Of a stretch of 64,000 bases of DNA, positions 1 to 8,379 are shown in pieces. The first letter of the stretch is position 1. Each line of letters starts with the position of its first letter. The position numbers were made by a program, and so were the translations under genes. This DNA comes from CALECP01 sp964389925. GTDB taxonomy: Bacteria; Chloroflexota; Anaerolineae; Promineifilales; Promineifilaceae. The stretch is from NCBI GenBank assembly GCA_964389925.1, contig CAYMGE010000005.1, positions 52,712 to 116,711 on the forward strand, given 5' to 3'. A model generated the notes under the pieces. It ran no database searches. It was not told the DNA's origin and saw only the letters and a list, made by a program, of their open reading frames with translations.

Positions 1-420
1 AATCTCCCTGCGGGTGATTATCAAGTGAGAATCGCGCCAGAAGAGTTCCAGAGCGGTGGTGCGTTGTTTGATGCAGGTGAAGGCGTTCCGTTCAATGTCT
101 CACCTAATGGTGGTGGTGGTAGCGACGATGATACGGGACATGACGGCAACACACCCATCAGTCCACAGTTGTTTGGTGTCTCGTCGGACACCTTCACACT
201 TGGAGGCGCAGCACCAACAGGCGAAGACCCACACGGTTTGAACTCACCTTTGCCAGACGATCAGGTTGATTGGACTGTTGACTTCGCCTTTGCTATGCCA
301 AGCGCAACGGCGGTCACGATGAGCAATCTGTCTGTCGGACAATCTGCTTCGCTCATCGTTTGGGTTGCTCTCTTGAGCGTTCTGACGGGTCTCTTGATTA
401 TGCGGAGAAGACAGATGTAA
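1..420 (+). CDS. C-terminal part of a cell-surface protein (5' end outside window)
   Basis: The reading frame is open from the first base (N-L-P-A-G-D-Y...), so only the last 139 residues are present. The stretch GDYQVRI...EEF resembles the end of a B-repeat/SdrD-like or other beta-sandwich surface domain. It is followed by a Gly/Asp-rich linker and a single C-terminal hydrophobic helix (LIVWVALLSVLTGLLI) with a terminal MRRRQM tail. The same helix-plus-Arg-cluster ending occurs in both S8 proteases of this window, which suggests a common surface-anchoring or sorting tail. The function of the missing N-terminal part is unknown. A good Rho-independent terminator follows about 115 bases downstream. 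Confidence 0.7.
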   Translation, partial: NLPAGDYQVRIAPEEFQSGGALFDAGEGVPFNVSPNGGGGSDDDTGHDGNTPISPQLFGVSSDTFTLGGAAPTGEDPHGLNSPLPDDQVDWTVDFAFAMPSATAVTMSNLSVGQSASLIVWVALLSVLTGLLIMRRRQM

Positions 421-533
421 CAGAAATCCTCACCTCCCAATCCCCAAGGCTAGAGGGCAGCAGTTGCTCTTGCTCCTCCCTAGCGAAATATCATTTACGC
501 AGGAGGCGGGCTTGGTGAGTTTCTTATACAACG

Positions 534-576
534 AAAAAAGCCCCGACTTTCGATTTGAAAGTTGGGGCTTTTTTTA
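534..576 (+). terminator. Rho-independent terminator after the surface protein
   Basis: A 12-bp stem GCCCCGACTTTC / GAAAGTTGGGGC (one G-U pair) with a GATTT loop, preceded by an A-tract and followed by seven T. It suits termination in the + direction after the gene ending at 420. The A-tract also allows it to act for minus-strand transcripts coming from rpsU. Confidence 0.85.
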
Positions 577-591
577 TTCATGTTATGCGAA

Positions 592-664
592 GTAGGGGTT
601 AGGTAAGCGGAGCACGATCTCATCAGACAACAATAGAGCATAAGTCATTTGCCTAGCCCCTACT
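592..664. repeat. Inverted repeat downstream of rpsU
   Basis: AGTAGGGGTTAGGTAA at about 592-607 and TTGCCTAGCCCCTACT at about 649-664 are complementary over 16 positions with two G-U-type mismatches, around a loop of roughly 40 bases. It lies just 3' of rpsU on the minus strand. It may fold as an mRNA 3' structure or be one copy of a dispersed repeat; only one copy is seen here. Confidence 0.5.
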
Positions 665-693
665 ATATATTGTGCGACATGCGTTATTCATTC

Positions 694-906
694 CTACCGC
701 ATATCGGGTAGTTCATGCTTTGTACGTTCGCGGCGGCGCATACGGCGGATCGCTTTTTTCTTTTCGATGCGGCGTTCCTCGCTTTTGCCGATGTGCCAGC
801 GACGGCGGCGGACTTCACCAAGTACACCGCTGCGTGTGATGACTTTACGAAAACGGCGCAACAATTGGTCGCCTGTCTCGTTGTTACCTGCAACAACCTT
901 TGGCAA
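694..906 (-). CDS. rpsU: 30S ribosomal protein bS21
   Basis: A 70-residue, very basic protein with the S21 pattern: ETGDQLLRRFRKVITRSGVLGEVRRRRW followed by a run of Arg/Lys (EKKKAIRRMRRRER). S21 sits on the 30S platform and helps initiation. The start is TTG at 906, chosen because AAAGGAGGTGA lies just upstream, a near-perfect Shine-Dalgarno sequence. The overlapping longer frame on this strand is a shadow. The leader contains two small hairpins. It stands alone, with no dnaG/rpoD partner next to it, unlike the classical proteobacterial rpsU operon. Confidence 0.93.
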   Translation of the reverse strand: MPKVVAGNNETGDQLLRRFRKVITRSGVLGEVRRRRWHIGKSEERRIEKKKAIRRMRRRERTKHELPDMR

Positions 907-944
907 TTTGCTCTCACCTCCTTTTGTGTGAGATAGCCAAGCTC

Positions 945-989
945 AAATCACTGATTTAAGACATGATAAAGCGGCTCGAAAAAGCCGCT
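945..989 (-). promoter_or_regulatory. Two hairpins in the rpsU leader
   Basis: AAATCA-C-TGATTT (945-957) and AGCGGCT-CGAAAA-AGCCGCT (970-989) would both lie in the 5' untranslated region of rpsU. The second is a perfect 7-bp stem. They could be a ribosomal-protein autoregulatory leader, or the second could end a transcript entering from the right. No trailing T-run of useful length is present on the minus strand. Confidence 0.4.
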
Positions 990-1077
990 ATGTAAAAGGT
1001 AGCATATTTTTTTGACGTGGGCAAATAGGGTGGTCTTCTACCTTGAAATCTCATACACTGCCCAATGGATAACATCA

Positions 1078-1119
1078 GTATTCGGTCATTTCTTCACCGA
1101 ATATCGTTCTACCGAATAC
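1078..1119. promoter_or_regulatory. Inverted repeat ahead of the CCA-adding enzyme gene
   Basis: GTATTCGGT (1078-1086) is matched by ACCGAATAT (1096-1104) and by the exact complement ACCGAATAC (1111-1119). The three half-sites, spaced by 9 and 6 bases, lie 57 bases upstream of the ATG at 1176 and look like a possible operator. No regulator is assigned. Confidence 0.35.
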
Positions 1120-1175
1120 TATGAGATATTTGATCTTTACTTACGCCATGTGATGTACGGGCATTGAGGGAAAAC

Positions 1176-2645
1176 ATGCAAGAGATTTTTTCTGCTTTGG
1201 AGATAGATCATCATAAATTGCGGGAGGCATTGACGGGACATTCCATTTATCTGGTTGGGGGATCCGTGCGCGATTTGGTGTTGGGTCGGCCGATTCACGA
1301 CTATGACTTTGCTGTTCAAACGGGCGCGATTAAGCTGGCATTTCAAGTTGGCGATGCGTTACGACTGCCTGCATTCGTGTTGGACGAGGCGCGAGATATT
1401 GGGCGGGTGATGTTGGCAGATGGGGTGACAACGCTCGATTTTGCACGATTTCGGCGGGCGGACGGGACGTTTGGAGAGACACTAGAGGAGGATTTGTGGG
1501 GGCGCGACTTCACAATGAATGCGATTGCGCTCGATGTCGCACAGACAAATAGCGCAGAAAGTCCATCATACATTGATCCGACGCAGGGGTTGTGTGATAT
1601 TGAACATAGCGTTGTGCGGATGACGCACGCTAGGGCGATTGAGCAAGACCCAGCACGCGCGTTACGCGCCTTGCGGATGGCGTTGGGATTTGGGTTTGAG
1701 ATGGCGGCTGAAACTCAGGCGGCGGTGAGAGGGATGGCGGGGGGGTTAGGGCGGATTTCGGCCGAACGAGTACGCGATGAGTTCCTCAAACTGCTGTCCC
1801 TTGACGGCAGCATTGCCACATTACAGAAATACGGCCTCTTACATGACATTGTGCCAGAAGTCAATGCACTTACCGATGTGGCTCAATCATCACCGCATAC
1901 GAAGGATGTCTTTTGGCATACGGTGAGCGTATTGCATTGGCTTTCACAGTTGGAGCATGGACAGTCGGCCGTAAACGGCATACAGTTGCCAACTAAAAAA
2001 ATTGCATCCCATCTGCAACAAACGTATGACGGCGGCTATTCTGGCGTGACGTTGCTGCAATTAGGCGCCTTGCTGCACGATATTGGCAAGGCAAAAACGC
2101 AAACGGTTGAGCAAGATGGGCGGATTCGCTTTTCAGGACACGAGGGGATTGGCGCACAGATGGCGGAGCGTCGCATGAAGCAGTTGAAGTTTAGCCGGGC
2201 GGCGACACAGCGCGTGCGAGCAATTGTCAAAGGTCACATGCGGCCGCTGTTTTTAGCACAAGCTGAGACGTTGACCCCACGTGCAGTTTATCGCTACTTC
2301 AACAAGTTGGGGGATACAGGGGTAGAAATTGCGCTGCTATCATTAGCCGATCATTTGGGAACATACGACGGTGTCGGGGATGCGTTAGCTTGGCAACGAT
2401 TGACTGTAACTGTAGCTCAACTATTGGATTATTTTTTTGAGCGGCAGGATGTTGTCAAGCCGGTGGCGTTAATTAATGGTGGGGATTTGATTGAGATGGG
2501 GATGAAGCCGGGGCGGGTTTTCGGCCGAATTCTCGCCGCCATCACCGAAGCACAAGCGGCCGGCGAAGTCACGACACGGCAACAGGCGTTGACGATGGCA
2601 CGAGAAATAGCCATCCAAGCAACAGAAGCAGCGAAATTGTTGTAG
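1176..2645 (+). CDS. tRNA nucleotidyltransferase / poly(A) polymerase with HD domain
   Basis: A 489-residue class II nucleotidyltransferase that adds or repairs the CCA end of tRNA. The N-terminal catalytic part shows LVGGSVRD near residue 27, the metal-binding HDYDFAV near 42 and GRDFTMNA near 112. A central RNA-binding helical part follows (EQDPARALRALRMA). The C-terminal HD phosphohydrolase domain carries FWHTV and LLHDIGKAKT followed by GHEGIGA. ATG 1176 is preferred over TTG 1164 because TGAGGG precedes it at good spacing. Whether it does full CCA addition or only one step cannot be decided from sequence alone. Its last 77 bases overlap the convergent membrane gene. Confidence 0.9.
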   Translation: MQEIFSALEIDHHKLREALTGHSIYLVGGSVRDLVLGRPIHDYDFAVQTGAIKLAFQVGDALRLPAFVLDEARDIGRVMLADGVTTLDFARFRRADGTFGETLEEDLWGRDFTMNAIALDVAQTNSAESPSYIDPTQGLCDIEHSVVRMTHARAIEQDPARALRALRMALGFGFEMAAETQAAVRGMAGGLGRISAERVRDEFLKLLSLDGSIATLQKYGLLHDIVPEVNALTDVAQSSPHTKDVFWHTVSVLHWLSQLEHGQSAVNGIQLPTKKIASHLQQTYDGGYSGVTLLQLGALLHDIGKAKTQTVEQDGRIRFSGHEGIGAQMAERRMKQLKFSRAATQRVRAIVKGHMRPLFLAQAETLTPRAVYRYFNKLGDTGVEIALLSLADHLGTYDGVGDALAWQRLTVTVAQLLDYFFERQDVVKPVALINGGDLIEMGMKPGRVFGRILAAITEAQAAGEVTTRQQALTMAREIAIQATEAAKLL

Positions 2646-3720
2646 CGGGAGGATAACTGACTATGAGGCTTAGGCAGATACCGGCGGCGAGGGCGTAGAT
2701 GAATCGATTGCTAGGTTTGCGTAGATAAAGGTTGAGAAGATATAAAAATGGGAAAATAAGAAGGACGGCATCATAAGCACGATGATAGGCGACGAGCAGT
2801 GTCCAAACTGACAGTGTGGCAAGGAGGGCAAGGTCATTCTGTTCGTGTCGCAGGGTGGCAAAAATTGTCGGCAATGTGACGCTAATCGCACCAAACGCAC
2901 GCCAAAACATGCCGTCAGGCAACAGAGCCGCAAAATGAATGCCAGCTTGCCCAACATGAACGCGCAAGAGGTCAATGTAGGCCAAAAGTGTCTCAATAGG
3001 CGATGAGTGCGTTAGACCACAAAGTAAGAGCAGTCCGGCGAGCTGAATGAGCAAGCTCCCCAGTATAATTTTCCATTGACGATGCAGAACGAAATAGAGA
3101 AAGATTGGGAGTGCAAGTGAGTATTTTGAGAGTGCTAGGGCTAGGAGGGCGGCCGATAATGCGCGATAGTCAAGTTGAGCAGCTTTGAGTGCAAGTAGCA
3201 GCAAAGTCAGAACAACCAGTGATGTTTGTCCCAATGTGAGTGTGAGACGAGTTGCAGCCAGCGTCCAAAAAAACAGGGGAATAACAACACGAAAGAACCG
3301 TTTCGGGAAATCCAGTTCCTGAAAGTCACAAACCCTTACAGACAAAAATGGGATAAGGACAGCACACAGCAAATTAATTATTAGCCAGATAATTTGGGCA
3401 TTTGGCCAAGCGAAATAGGAGAGGGGCGCGATGGCTAGCAGAAGTGGCGCAGTATTGGCAGGTGTAAACGATTTGCCCTCATAACTAACTGTCCAGCGCA
3501 GATCGTTGCTGTCGATGTTGGTGAGCGGTGGTTCGACATAGACGGCGTTTTGATGTGCAATGTAGGGATTGCGCCGTTGACGCAGATGTTCGCCAGCGTA
3601 CCAATAAGCATGAAAGTCAACGTTGCCATTTGGGGAAAGAGCGCGACGTGCGCCGCTCATCAGGCTAATGAAGGCAACGGCAAAGAGGACGATTGCTTGG
3701 AGGAACCGTGTTCCGAACAC
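2569..3720 (-). CDS. Polytopic membrane protein, GT87 (DUF2029)-like mannosyltransferase
   Basis: 383 residues with about nine or ten hydrophobic segments and an early outward loop containing GNVDFHAYWYAGEHLRQRRNPY. This matches the GT87 pattern (DFxxYW... and ...NPY), a family of polyprenol-phosphate-sugar dependent transferases acting in the cytoplasmic membrane. The start is GTG at 3720, directly abutting the phoU stop codon, so the two genes are probably co-transcribed. The 3' end runs 77 bases into the convergent CCA-adding gene. Substrate unknown. Confidence 0.7.
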   Translation of the reverse strand: MFGTRFLQAIVLFAVAFISLMSGARRALSPNGNVDFHAYWYAGEHLRQRRNPYIAHQNAVYVEPPLTNIDSNDLRWTVSYEGKSFTPANTAPLLLAIAPLSYFAWPNAQIIWLIINLLCAVLIPFLSVRVCDFQELDFPKRFFRVVIPLFFWTLAATRLTLTLGQTSLVVLTLLLLALKAAQLDYRALSAALLALALSKYSLALPIFLYFVLHRQWKIILGSLLIQLAGLLLLCGLTHSSPIETLLAYIDLLRVHVGQAGIHFAALLPDGMFWRAFGAISVTLPTIFATLRHEQNDLALLATLSVWTLLVAYHRAYDAVLLIFPFLYLLNLYLRKPSNRFIYALAAGICLSLIVSYPPATTISLLLLLGWLFLVPSSTPVAVS

Positions 3721-4404
3721 TTAAAGTGTGTCAAAATCAGTCGTCAGGCTCTCCGTGAGGTTGCCAGTTGTCATAAAGACGACTCGCTCGGCAATGTTGA
3801 CAGCACGATCACCAATACGCTCAATGTTGTGACCCATCCAAAGCAAATAGGTGGCAACTTCAGTGTAATCTTCCATTGTATTCATATCAGCTAACGTATT
3901 TGTAAACAGCTTTTCGTAACCACGGTTGACTTTTTGATCACGCTGCATTAGCGCACGAGCGGCAACGGGATCTTGAGAAATAAATGCGTCAATGGCAAGG
4001 CGCACCATTTTGTTGGCTCGGCGTGCCATTTTGGGAAGCTGATGCAGTGAGTCAATGTCGGGCAGTTCGCGCATTCGTTCAATCAATCTGGCAATACCGA
4101 CAGCGTGGTCGCCCATCCGTTCAAGCTCGACAGCAATGTGAATTGCCGCAATTACAATACGCAAATCGCCTGCACGCGGATTTTGTGTAGCAAGTGTCAA
4201 CAGTGCGTTTTCTTCAATGTCATAGCGCAATGTGTTGATGTGACGATCCCCCGCAATGACAATTTGGGCTTTTTCGACGTTGCGTTCTTCAAGAGCAGCA
4301 AGTGCTTGCTGAATTGCATTTTCAACCATGCTACTGATACGAACGATGTTTGCTTGGATTTTAGAGATTTCGCGGTCTAGGACAGTGCGTGTTTGAATAT
4401 GCAT
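3721..4404 (-). CDS. phoU: Phosphate-specific transport system accessory protein PhoU
   Basis: 227 residues, the normal PhoU length, made of two homologous three-helix bundles. Each carries the metal-binding signature: ELERMGDHAVGIA (about residue 93) and HNIERIGDRAVNIAE (about residue 192). PhoU normally damps the PhoR/PhoB response through the PstSCAB transporter, but no pst or phoBR genes are in this window. It starts 3 bases after the stop of the MBL hydrolase and its stop touches the GT87 start, giving an apparent three-gene operon. Confidence 0.93.
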   Translation of the reverse strand: MHIQTRTVLDREISKIQANIVRISSMVENAIQQALAALEERNVEKAQIVIAGDRHINTLRYDIEENALLTLATQNPRAGDLRIVIAAIHIAVELERMGDHAVGIARLIERMRELPDIDSLHQLPKMARRANKMVRLAIDAFISQDPVAARALMQRDQKVNRGYEKLFTNTLADMNTMEDYTEVATYLLWMGHNIERIGDRAVNIAERVVFMTTGNLTESLTTDFDTL

Positions 4405-4407
4405 GTT

Positions 4408-5082
4408 TCAGCGGAGTGATAGGAGCATTTCCATCAGCTCATCATAAGTATGTTGGTACGGTTTGCCATGTCCACAGGCAAAAATGGCGGGCGTGAACTC
4501 GGCAAGTTTGAGCGCAGACTGCCGTGCCTGCGGATAATTGTGTGAGATAGCTGGTTTACTAGGAGCAATTGTGCCGCCCCAAGCAGCAATAGCGTCGCCT
4601 GTGAAAAGAATGCCCGTGGTGGGGCTGAAAAAAGCATGGTGGTCGGGCGTGTGGCCGGGCGTGGCTATGACGTGAAGGCCGCCCATCAGTGGCAGGGTGG
4701 CACCATCTTTGACAGACTGGATGACATCGGCCGATGTCGGCCGAACCCTCATCAGCGGAGCCATGCGATCTATATACCACTTGTTGTGTGATGGAAATTT
4801 AGCTTGGGGAATGAGTTCGGCCGATTGCTCCCCCGTATACACTTGCGCCCCTGTCTGCTCTTGAACTTTTGCCAGATTGCCGACGTGATCGACATCGGCA
4901 TGAGTGATGAGGATGTGTTTTAGCGCATCGGCCGAATGTCCTAATTTAGCGAGATAACCGACCGGATCAACCGTGCCGCGATAGCCAGCATCAACCATGA
5001 TCCATCCATTTTCTTCATCCTCAAATAGGAAGACGTTGGCAGCACGTCCATTGATCCAGTGCAAATTCCCAAATACGTTCAT
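4408..5082 (-). CDS. Metallo-beta-lactamase-fold hydrolase
   Basis: 224 residues. Metal ligands appear as THADVDHVG (about residue 60), TPGHTPDHH (about 143), FTGDAI (about 160) and ACGHGKPY near the C terminus. The usual HxHxDH is HxDxDH here, a variant known in several MBL subgroups. It is therefore likely to be an active hydrolase of the glyoxalase II-like/unknown group; the substrate cannot be named. A TACAAT box lies six bases before the ATG, so the transcript may be nearly leaderless. It is first gene of an apparent operon with phoU and the GT87 protein. Confidence 0.8.
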   Translation of the reverse strand: MNVFGNLHWINGRAANVFLFEDEENGWIMVDAGYRGTVDPVGYLAKLGHSADALKHILITHADVDHVGNLAKVQEQTGAQVYTGEQSAELIPQAKFPSHNKWYIDRMAPLMRVRPTSADVIQSVKDGATLPLMGGLHVIATPGHTPDHHAFFSPTTGILFTGDAIAAWGGTIAPSKPAISHNYPQARQSALKLAEFTPAIFACGHGKPYQHTYDELMEMLLSLR

Positions 5083-5124
5083 GGCATCATTGTAACGGGG
5101 ATAAAAGCGGCAGGCTATATCAAA

Positions 5125-5568
5125 TTAAGCAGTTAGATGCCGAATCAGTGCATCGAGGCCGAGAAAATAACTGTTGCGGCCGAAACCAGCGATCACGCCC
5201 AAGCAAACACTCGCCAATACCGATTTATGGCGAAATGGCTCACGGGCATGAACGTTGGAGAGATGTATCTCAACCACAGGGAGCTGAATGCCTGCGATTG
5301 CATCACGCAACGCAATGCTGTAGTGGGTGTATGCACCAGCGTTGAAAATAATGCCATCGGCCGAGTCACGTGCAGCATGAATCGCATCTATCAACGCGCC
5401 TTCCGAATTAGATTGAAACGCCTCAATCTCGACACCTCGTTTACGCGCATCATCACGCAGGTCATTGAGAATATCATCGAGCGTATCCGCCCCATAAATC
5501 GACGTTTCGCGTGTGCCAAGCAGGTTCAGATTCGGACCATTGAGAACCAAAATTTTATGACTCGCCAT
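5125..5568 (-). CDS. aroQ: Type II 3-dehydroquinate dehydratase
   Basis: 147 residues, typical for the dodecameric type II enzyme that converts 3-dehydroquinate to 3-dehydroshikimate. Visible motifs are VLNGPNLNLLGTRE with the catalytic Tyr in SIYG, NAGAYTHYSIALRDAI and VEIHLSNVHAREPFRH. ATG 5568 has AAGGAG 8 bases upstream. It is divergent from aroK, with a 111-base intergenic region holding the aroK promoter. A 144-residue frame on the opposite strand is a shadow. Confidence 0.96.
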   Translation of the reverse strand: MASHKILVLNGPNLNLLGTRETSIYGADTLDDILNDLRDDARKRGVEIEAFQSNSEGALIDAIHAARDSADGIIFNAGAYTHYSIALRDAIAGIQLPVVEIHLSNVHAREPFRHKSVLASVCLGVIAGFGRNSYFLGLDALIRHLTA

Positions 5569-5644
5569 TGAGCTAACTCCTTAATCAATTTAGATGACTT
5601 CTATCATCTCTGTTTCTCGCTCGTTTGCCAAGTAAATCGACTGA

Positions 5645-5672
5645 TTGTTAAAACGACAAAACTGACTAGAAT
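5645..5672 (+). promoter_or_regulatory. aroK promoter, apparently leaderless
   Basis: TTGTTA (5645-5650), 16-base spacer, TAGAAT (5667-5672). The ATG at 5680 is only 7 bases behind the -10 box, so transcription would begin at or one base from the start codon. No Shine-Dalgarno sequence is present between them. Confidence 0.6.
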
Positions 5673-5679
5673 CCACCCT

Positions 5680-6192
5680 ATGAAAAATATCGTCCTTACG
5701 GGGTTTATGGGAACCGGTAAAACAACCGTCGGCAAGCTGCTCGCCAAACTGCTCGATTATCAATTTGTCGATACAGATGAGGTGATCGAACAACATGCGG
5801 GTCGCTCAATTCCTGAGATTTTTGTCCAGTTGGGTGAGCCAACGTTTCGCCAAATGGAGGTAAAGGCAGCACAGACATTGGGGCAGCAGGCACAGCTCGT
5901 CATCTCAACGGGTGGTGGCATGATGCTCAACTCGGTCAACGTGGATGCACTGGGACACGAGGGAATGATTTTTTGTCTTGTGGCAACACCAGATGAGATT
6001 TTGTCACGTTTACAGCATGATAGTGAACATCCTCGGCCACTGCTTGCAGCGGCCGATCCTAGAAAACGCATCGCTGAAATTTTGCAGGCGCGTCAGTCAG
6101 CATATAATCGCTTTCCACAGATCGTGACAAGCAGAAAAGAACCCATTGATGTCGCTCAAGAGTTGTTGACGCTAGTTCGAGCAGCTTCTTAG
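5680..6192 (+). CDS. aroK: Shikimate kinase
   Basis: 170 residues. P-loop GFMGTGKTT at residues 8-16, shikimate-binding DTDE near 32, STGGGMM near 80 and the lid region HPRPLL near 115. It phosphorylates shikimate at the 3-hydroxyl, step five of the chorismate pathway. The next gene (hydrolase) begins 20 bases after the stop in the same direction. Expression is likely from the leaderless promoter directly upstream. Confidence 0.95.
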   Translation: MKNIVLTGFMGTGKTTVGKLLAKLLDYQFVDTDEVIEQHAGRSIPEIFVQLGEPTFRQMEVKAAQTLGQQAQLVISTGGGMMLNSVNVDALGHEGMIFCLVATPDEILSRLQHDSEHPRPLLAAADPRKRIAEILQARQSAYNRFPQIVTSRKEPIDVAQELLTLVRAAS

Positions 6193-6212
6193 ACAACTGT
6201 TTATCAAGAGAC

Positions 6213-7034
6213 ATGATTCCATTTATTGAAGTTGGTCAACAAGCAGAGACAATCCATTTTGCACACGCGAATGCGTATCCGCCCGCGACGTATCGACAGT
6301 TTTTGGCGCGGTTGGGAGAAAGGTACCGTGTGCTGGCGGTGGAACATCGGCCGATGTGGGACAGGAGTGATCCATGGGTGACCTTGACGAGTTGGCGGCC
6401 GATTGCGGCCGATTTAATCGACTTTTTAGATCAACAGGGCTTGTCAAACATTATTGGGATTGGGCATTCACTGGGAGCCGTCGCGACATTTTACGCCGCA
6501 CTACAGCGACCAGATTTATTTTGCAAGCTGATATTGATTGAGCCAGTTTTTCTACCATCTCACTTCATAGCGCGGATGGACGAGATTGATCTACACGATA
6601 TTCCAATGGTCGCTGGCGCACTGCGACGGGGTAATCGATGGGAGAGCCGTGACGCACTATTTGAACGTTATCGAGACAAAAAGGTGTTTGCACGATTCTC
6701 CGATGAGGCGCTCTGGGATTTTGTTAATTTTGGTACGAAGGAGATAGATGGAGGAATTGAGTTAGCTTACCCACCACAATGGGAAGCACGTTTTTATGCG
6801 ATGCCACCGCGTGATGTCTGGACGCTGCTTCCTCAATTGACACGACCAACGCTGGCGATTCGTGCAGAGGAATCCGACACACTCTACCCTACCGCATGGC
6901 AATCGTGGCAGAAAAAGCAGCCAAGTGCGACATTTGTTGAGATGCAGAGCGTTGGGCATTTATTGACACACGAAGAGCCACAAAAATTGGCTGAGGCAAT
7001 TTTGTGTTGGCTGGAAGAAAACAAAGATGACTGA
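6213..7034 (+). CDS. Alpha/beta-fold hydrolase
   Basis: 273 residues. The nucleophile elbow is GIGHSLGA near residue 88, the acid probably the Asp/Glu of AIRAEESDTLYP near 220, and the general base the His in QSVGHLLTHEEP near 250. The N-terminal HFAHANAYPPATYRQFLARLGERYRV is a common start in esterase/lipase-like members. The substrate is unknown. It follows aroK and overlaps the next ORF by 8 bases (ATGACTGA), which implies translational coupling. Confidence 0.85.
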   Translation: MIPFIEVGQQAETIHFAHANAYPPATYRQFLARLGERYRVLAVEHRPMWDRSDPWVTLTSWRPIAADLIDFLDQQGLSNIIGIGHSLGAVATFYAALQRPDLFCKLILIEPVFLPSHFIARMDEIDLHDIPMVAGALRRGNRWESRDALFERYRDKKVFARFSDEALWDFVNFGTKEIDGGIELAYPPQWEARFYAMPPRDVWTLLPQLTRPTLAIRAEESDTLYPTAWQSWQKKQPSATFVEMQSVGHLLTHEEPQKLAEAILCWLEENKDD

Positions 7035-7518
7035 TCTAAGAGAACATTTAGTGCAACAAGTTGCTTATAATCGCTGGGCATGGGAGCGGGTCATTCCGAG
7101 TGTGGCGAAGCTGGACGAGCAAGATTACTTTGCGGAGAGAGCGGTGTTTTGGGGGTCGATCCATGGGGTGTTGGTTCATGCGCTTTCGGCCGAGTGGATT
7201 TGGCTCCAACGCAGCAAGGGAATAAGCCCAACCACCTTATTTGAACCTGCCGTGTTTCCTAACTTTGCGGCGTGGCATGATTTCTGGGATGCCAACCAGC
7301 GTGATCTAGAACAATTCATCACTGACGCAGATTTAGCACGACAGGTACATTATAAAAACACAAAAGGAATTCCCCACCAAGCACAACAGGCAAACATATT
7401 GCAACATGTGTTGATGCATTCAATGGAGCATCGGGGGCAAATAACACCTGTTTTGTACAATGTAGGCGTGCCAACAAAACCTCTGGATTTTGTCTATTTC
7501 TTCTTGGGTCAGCAATAA
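7027..7518 (+). CDS. DinB-family putative metal-dependent protein
   Basis: 163 residues with a four-helix DinB/YfiT-like layout. The likely three-His metal site comprises HGVLVHALSAEWIW (about residue 45) and VLMHSMEHRGQI (about 138). Family members are often thiol- or bacillithiol/mycothiol-dependent enzymes, but the co-substrate cannot be inferred here. Start ATG overlaps the hydrolase stop. The 3' end converges on aroE with a 12-base gap. Confidence 0.85.
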   Translation: MTDLREHLVQQVAYNRWAWERVIPSVAKLDEQDYFAERAVFWGSIHGVLVHALSAEWIWLQRSKGISPTTLFEPAVFPNFAAWHDFWDANQRDLEQFITDADLARQVHYKNTKGIPHQAQQANILQHVLMHSMEHRGQITPVLYNVGVPTKPLDFVYFFLGQQ

Positions 7519-7530
7519 GAGTTTGCCGAG

Positions 7531-8379
7531 CTATTTGCTGTTCAGTGCCTTCTCCATGACATCTAAATCGGGGGTAATCTCTGTCCACCGCTCAAATGCT
7601 TGTGCGCCCTGTCGCAACAACATGCCGAGGCCATTGACAGCCCGGCAGTTGGCAACTAGAGCTTGGCGCATGAGCTTTGTTTCGGCCGGATTATAGACAA
7701 GATCATATATATCGGCGGTTGATGGAATGGGCAGATTGTCAGGCCACGCAGATTTTTCTGTACGCGGTGACATTCCCAACGGGGTTGTATTGATGATGAG
7801 GGGCTTTTCCATATCTAAATCAGGTAACTCTGTAAATAGCTGGGGGGTGATGTGGGGGTAATTAGCAGATTGGGCATACGAGTGGGCGAGTTCCTGCGCT
7901 TGAGGAAAACGGCGAGCGTAAATGTGTATATCTGCTTTTTGCTGAATGAGCGCGTAGACGATGGCACGGGCAGAACCACCTGCGCCAAGAACGATTGCTT
8001 GGCGGTTTTCGGCCGACATCCCCACCCCTTTTAAGTCATCCGCAAATCCAGACCAGTCCGTATTCGTTCCCCGCAACAGTCCATCTTCTTCAACAATGAT
8101 CGTGTTGACTGCTCCGATCATATGTGCAGCCTCATCGATCTCATCCAGAAAAGGCATTACTGCTTGCTTATGCGGAATGGTCACATTTGCACCACGCAAG
8201 CCCAGCCCACGCAAACCACGCACGGCTTCGCCAATACGATTTGGCGCAACGGGCAGCGGCACGTAGGCTAAGTCAACGCCAGCCGCACGCGCCGCCGCAT
8301 TGTGCATTCGAGGGCTGAAGCTATGCGAAACGGGATAACCGATCAATCCAACAATCACTGTCTTACCTGAAATATCCAT
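7531..8379 (-). CDS. aroE: Shikimate dehydrogenase (NADP+)
   Basis: 282 residues. Shikimate-binding SHSFSPRMHN near 19-28, catalytic Lys in NVTIPHKQA near 66, GTNTDWSGF near 105, nucleotide-binding GAGGSARA near 133 and the C-terminal GLGMLLRQGAQAFERW. It reduces 3-dehydroshikimate to shikimate. ATG 8379 is 7 bases behind a TACAGT -10 box with TTGCTC 16 bases further up, so the mRNA is probably leaderless. It is divergent from the nuclease-like gene at 8403. Confidence 0.95.
   Translation of the reverse strand: MDISGKTVIVGLIGYPVSHSFSPRMHNAAARAAGVDLAYVPLPVAPNRIGEAVRGLRGLGLRGANVTIPHKQAVMPFLDEIDEAAHMIGAVNTIIVEEDGLLRGTNTDWSGFADDLKGVGMSAENRQAIVLGAGGSARAIVYALIQQKADIHIYARRFPQAQELAHSYAQSANYPHITPQLFTELPDLDMEKPLIINTTPLGMSPRTEKSAWPDNLPIPSTADIYDLVYNPAETKLMRQALVANCRAVNGLGMLLRQGAQAFERWTEITPDLDVMEKALNSK

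Noticed and set aside
5137..5571. 144-codon open frame on the + strand opposite aroQ
   Set aside because: It is the antisense shadow of aroQ, which has clear active-site motifs and a ribosome-binding site.
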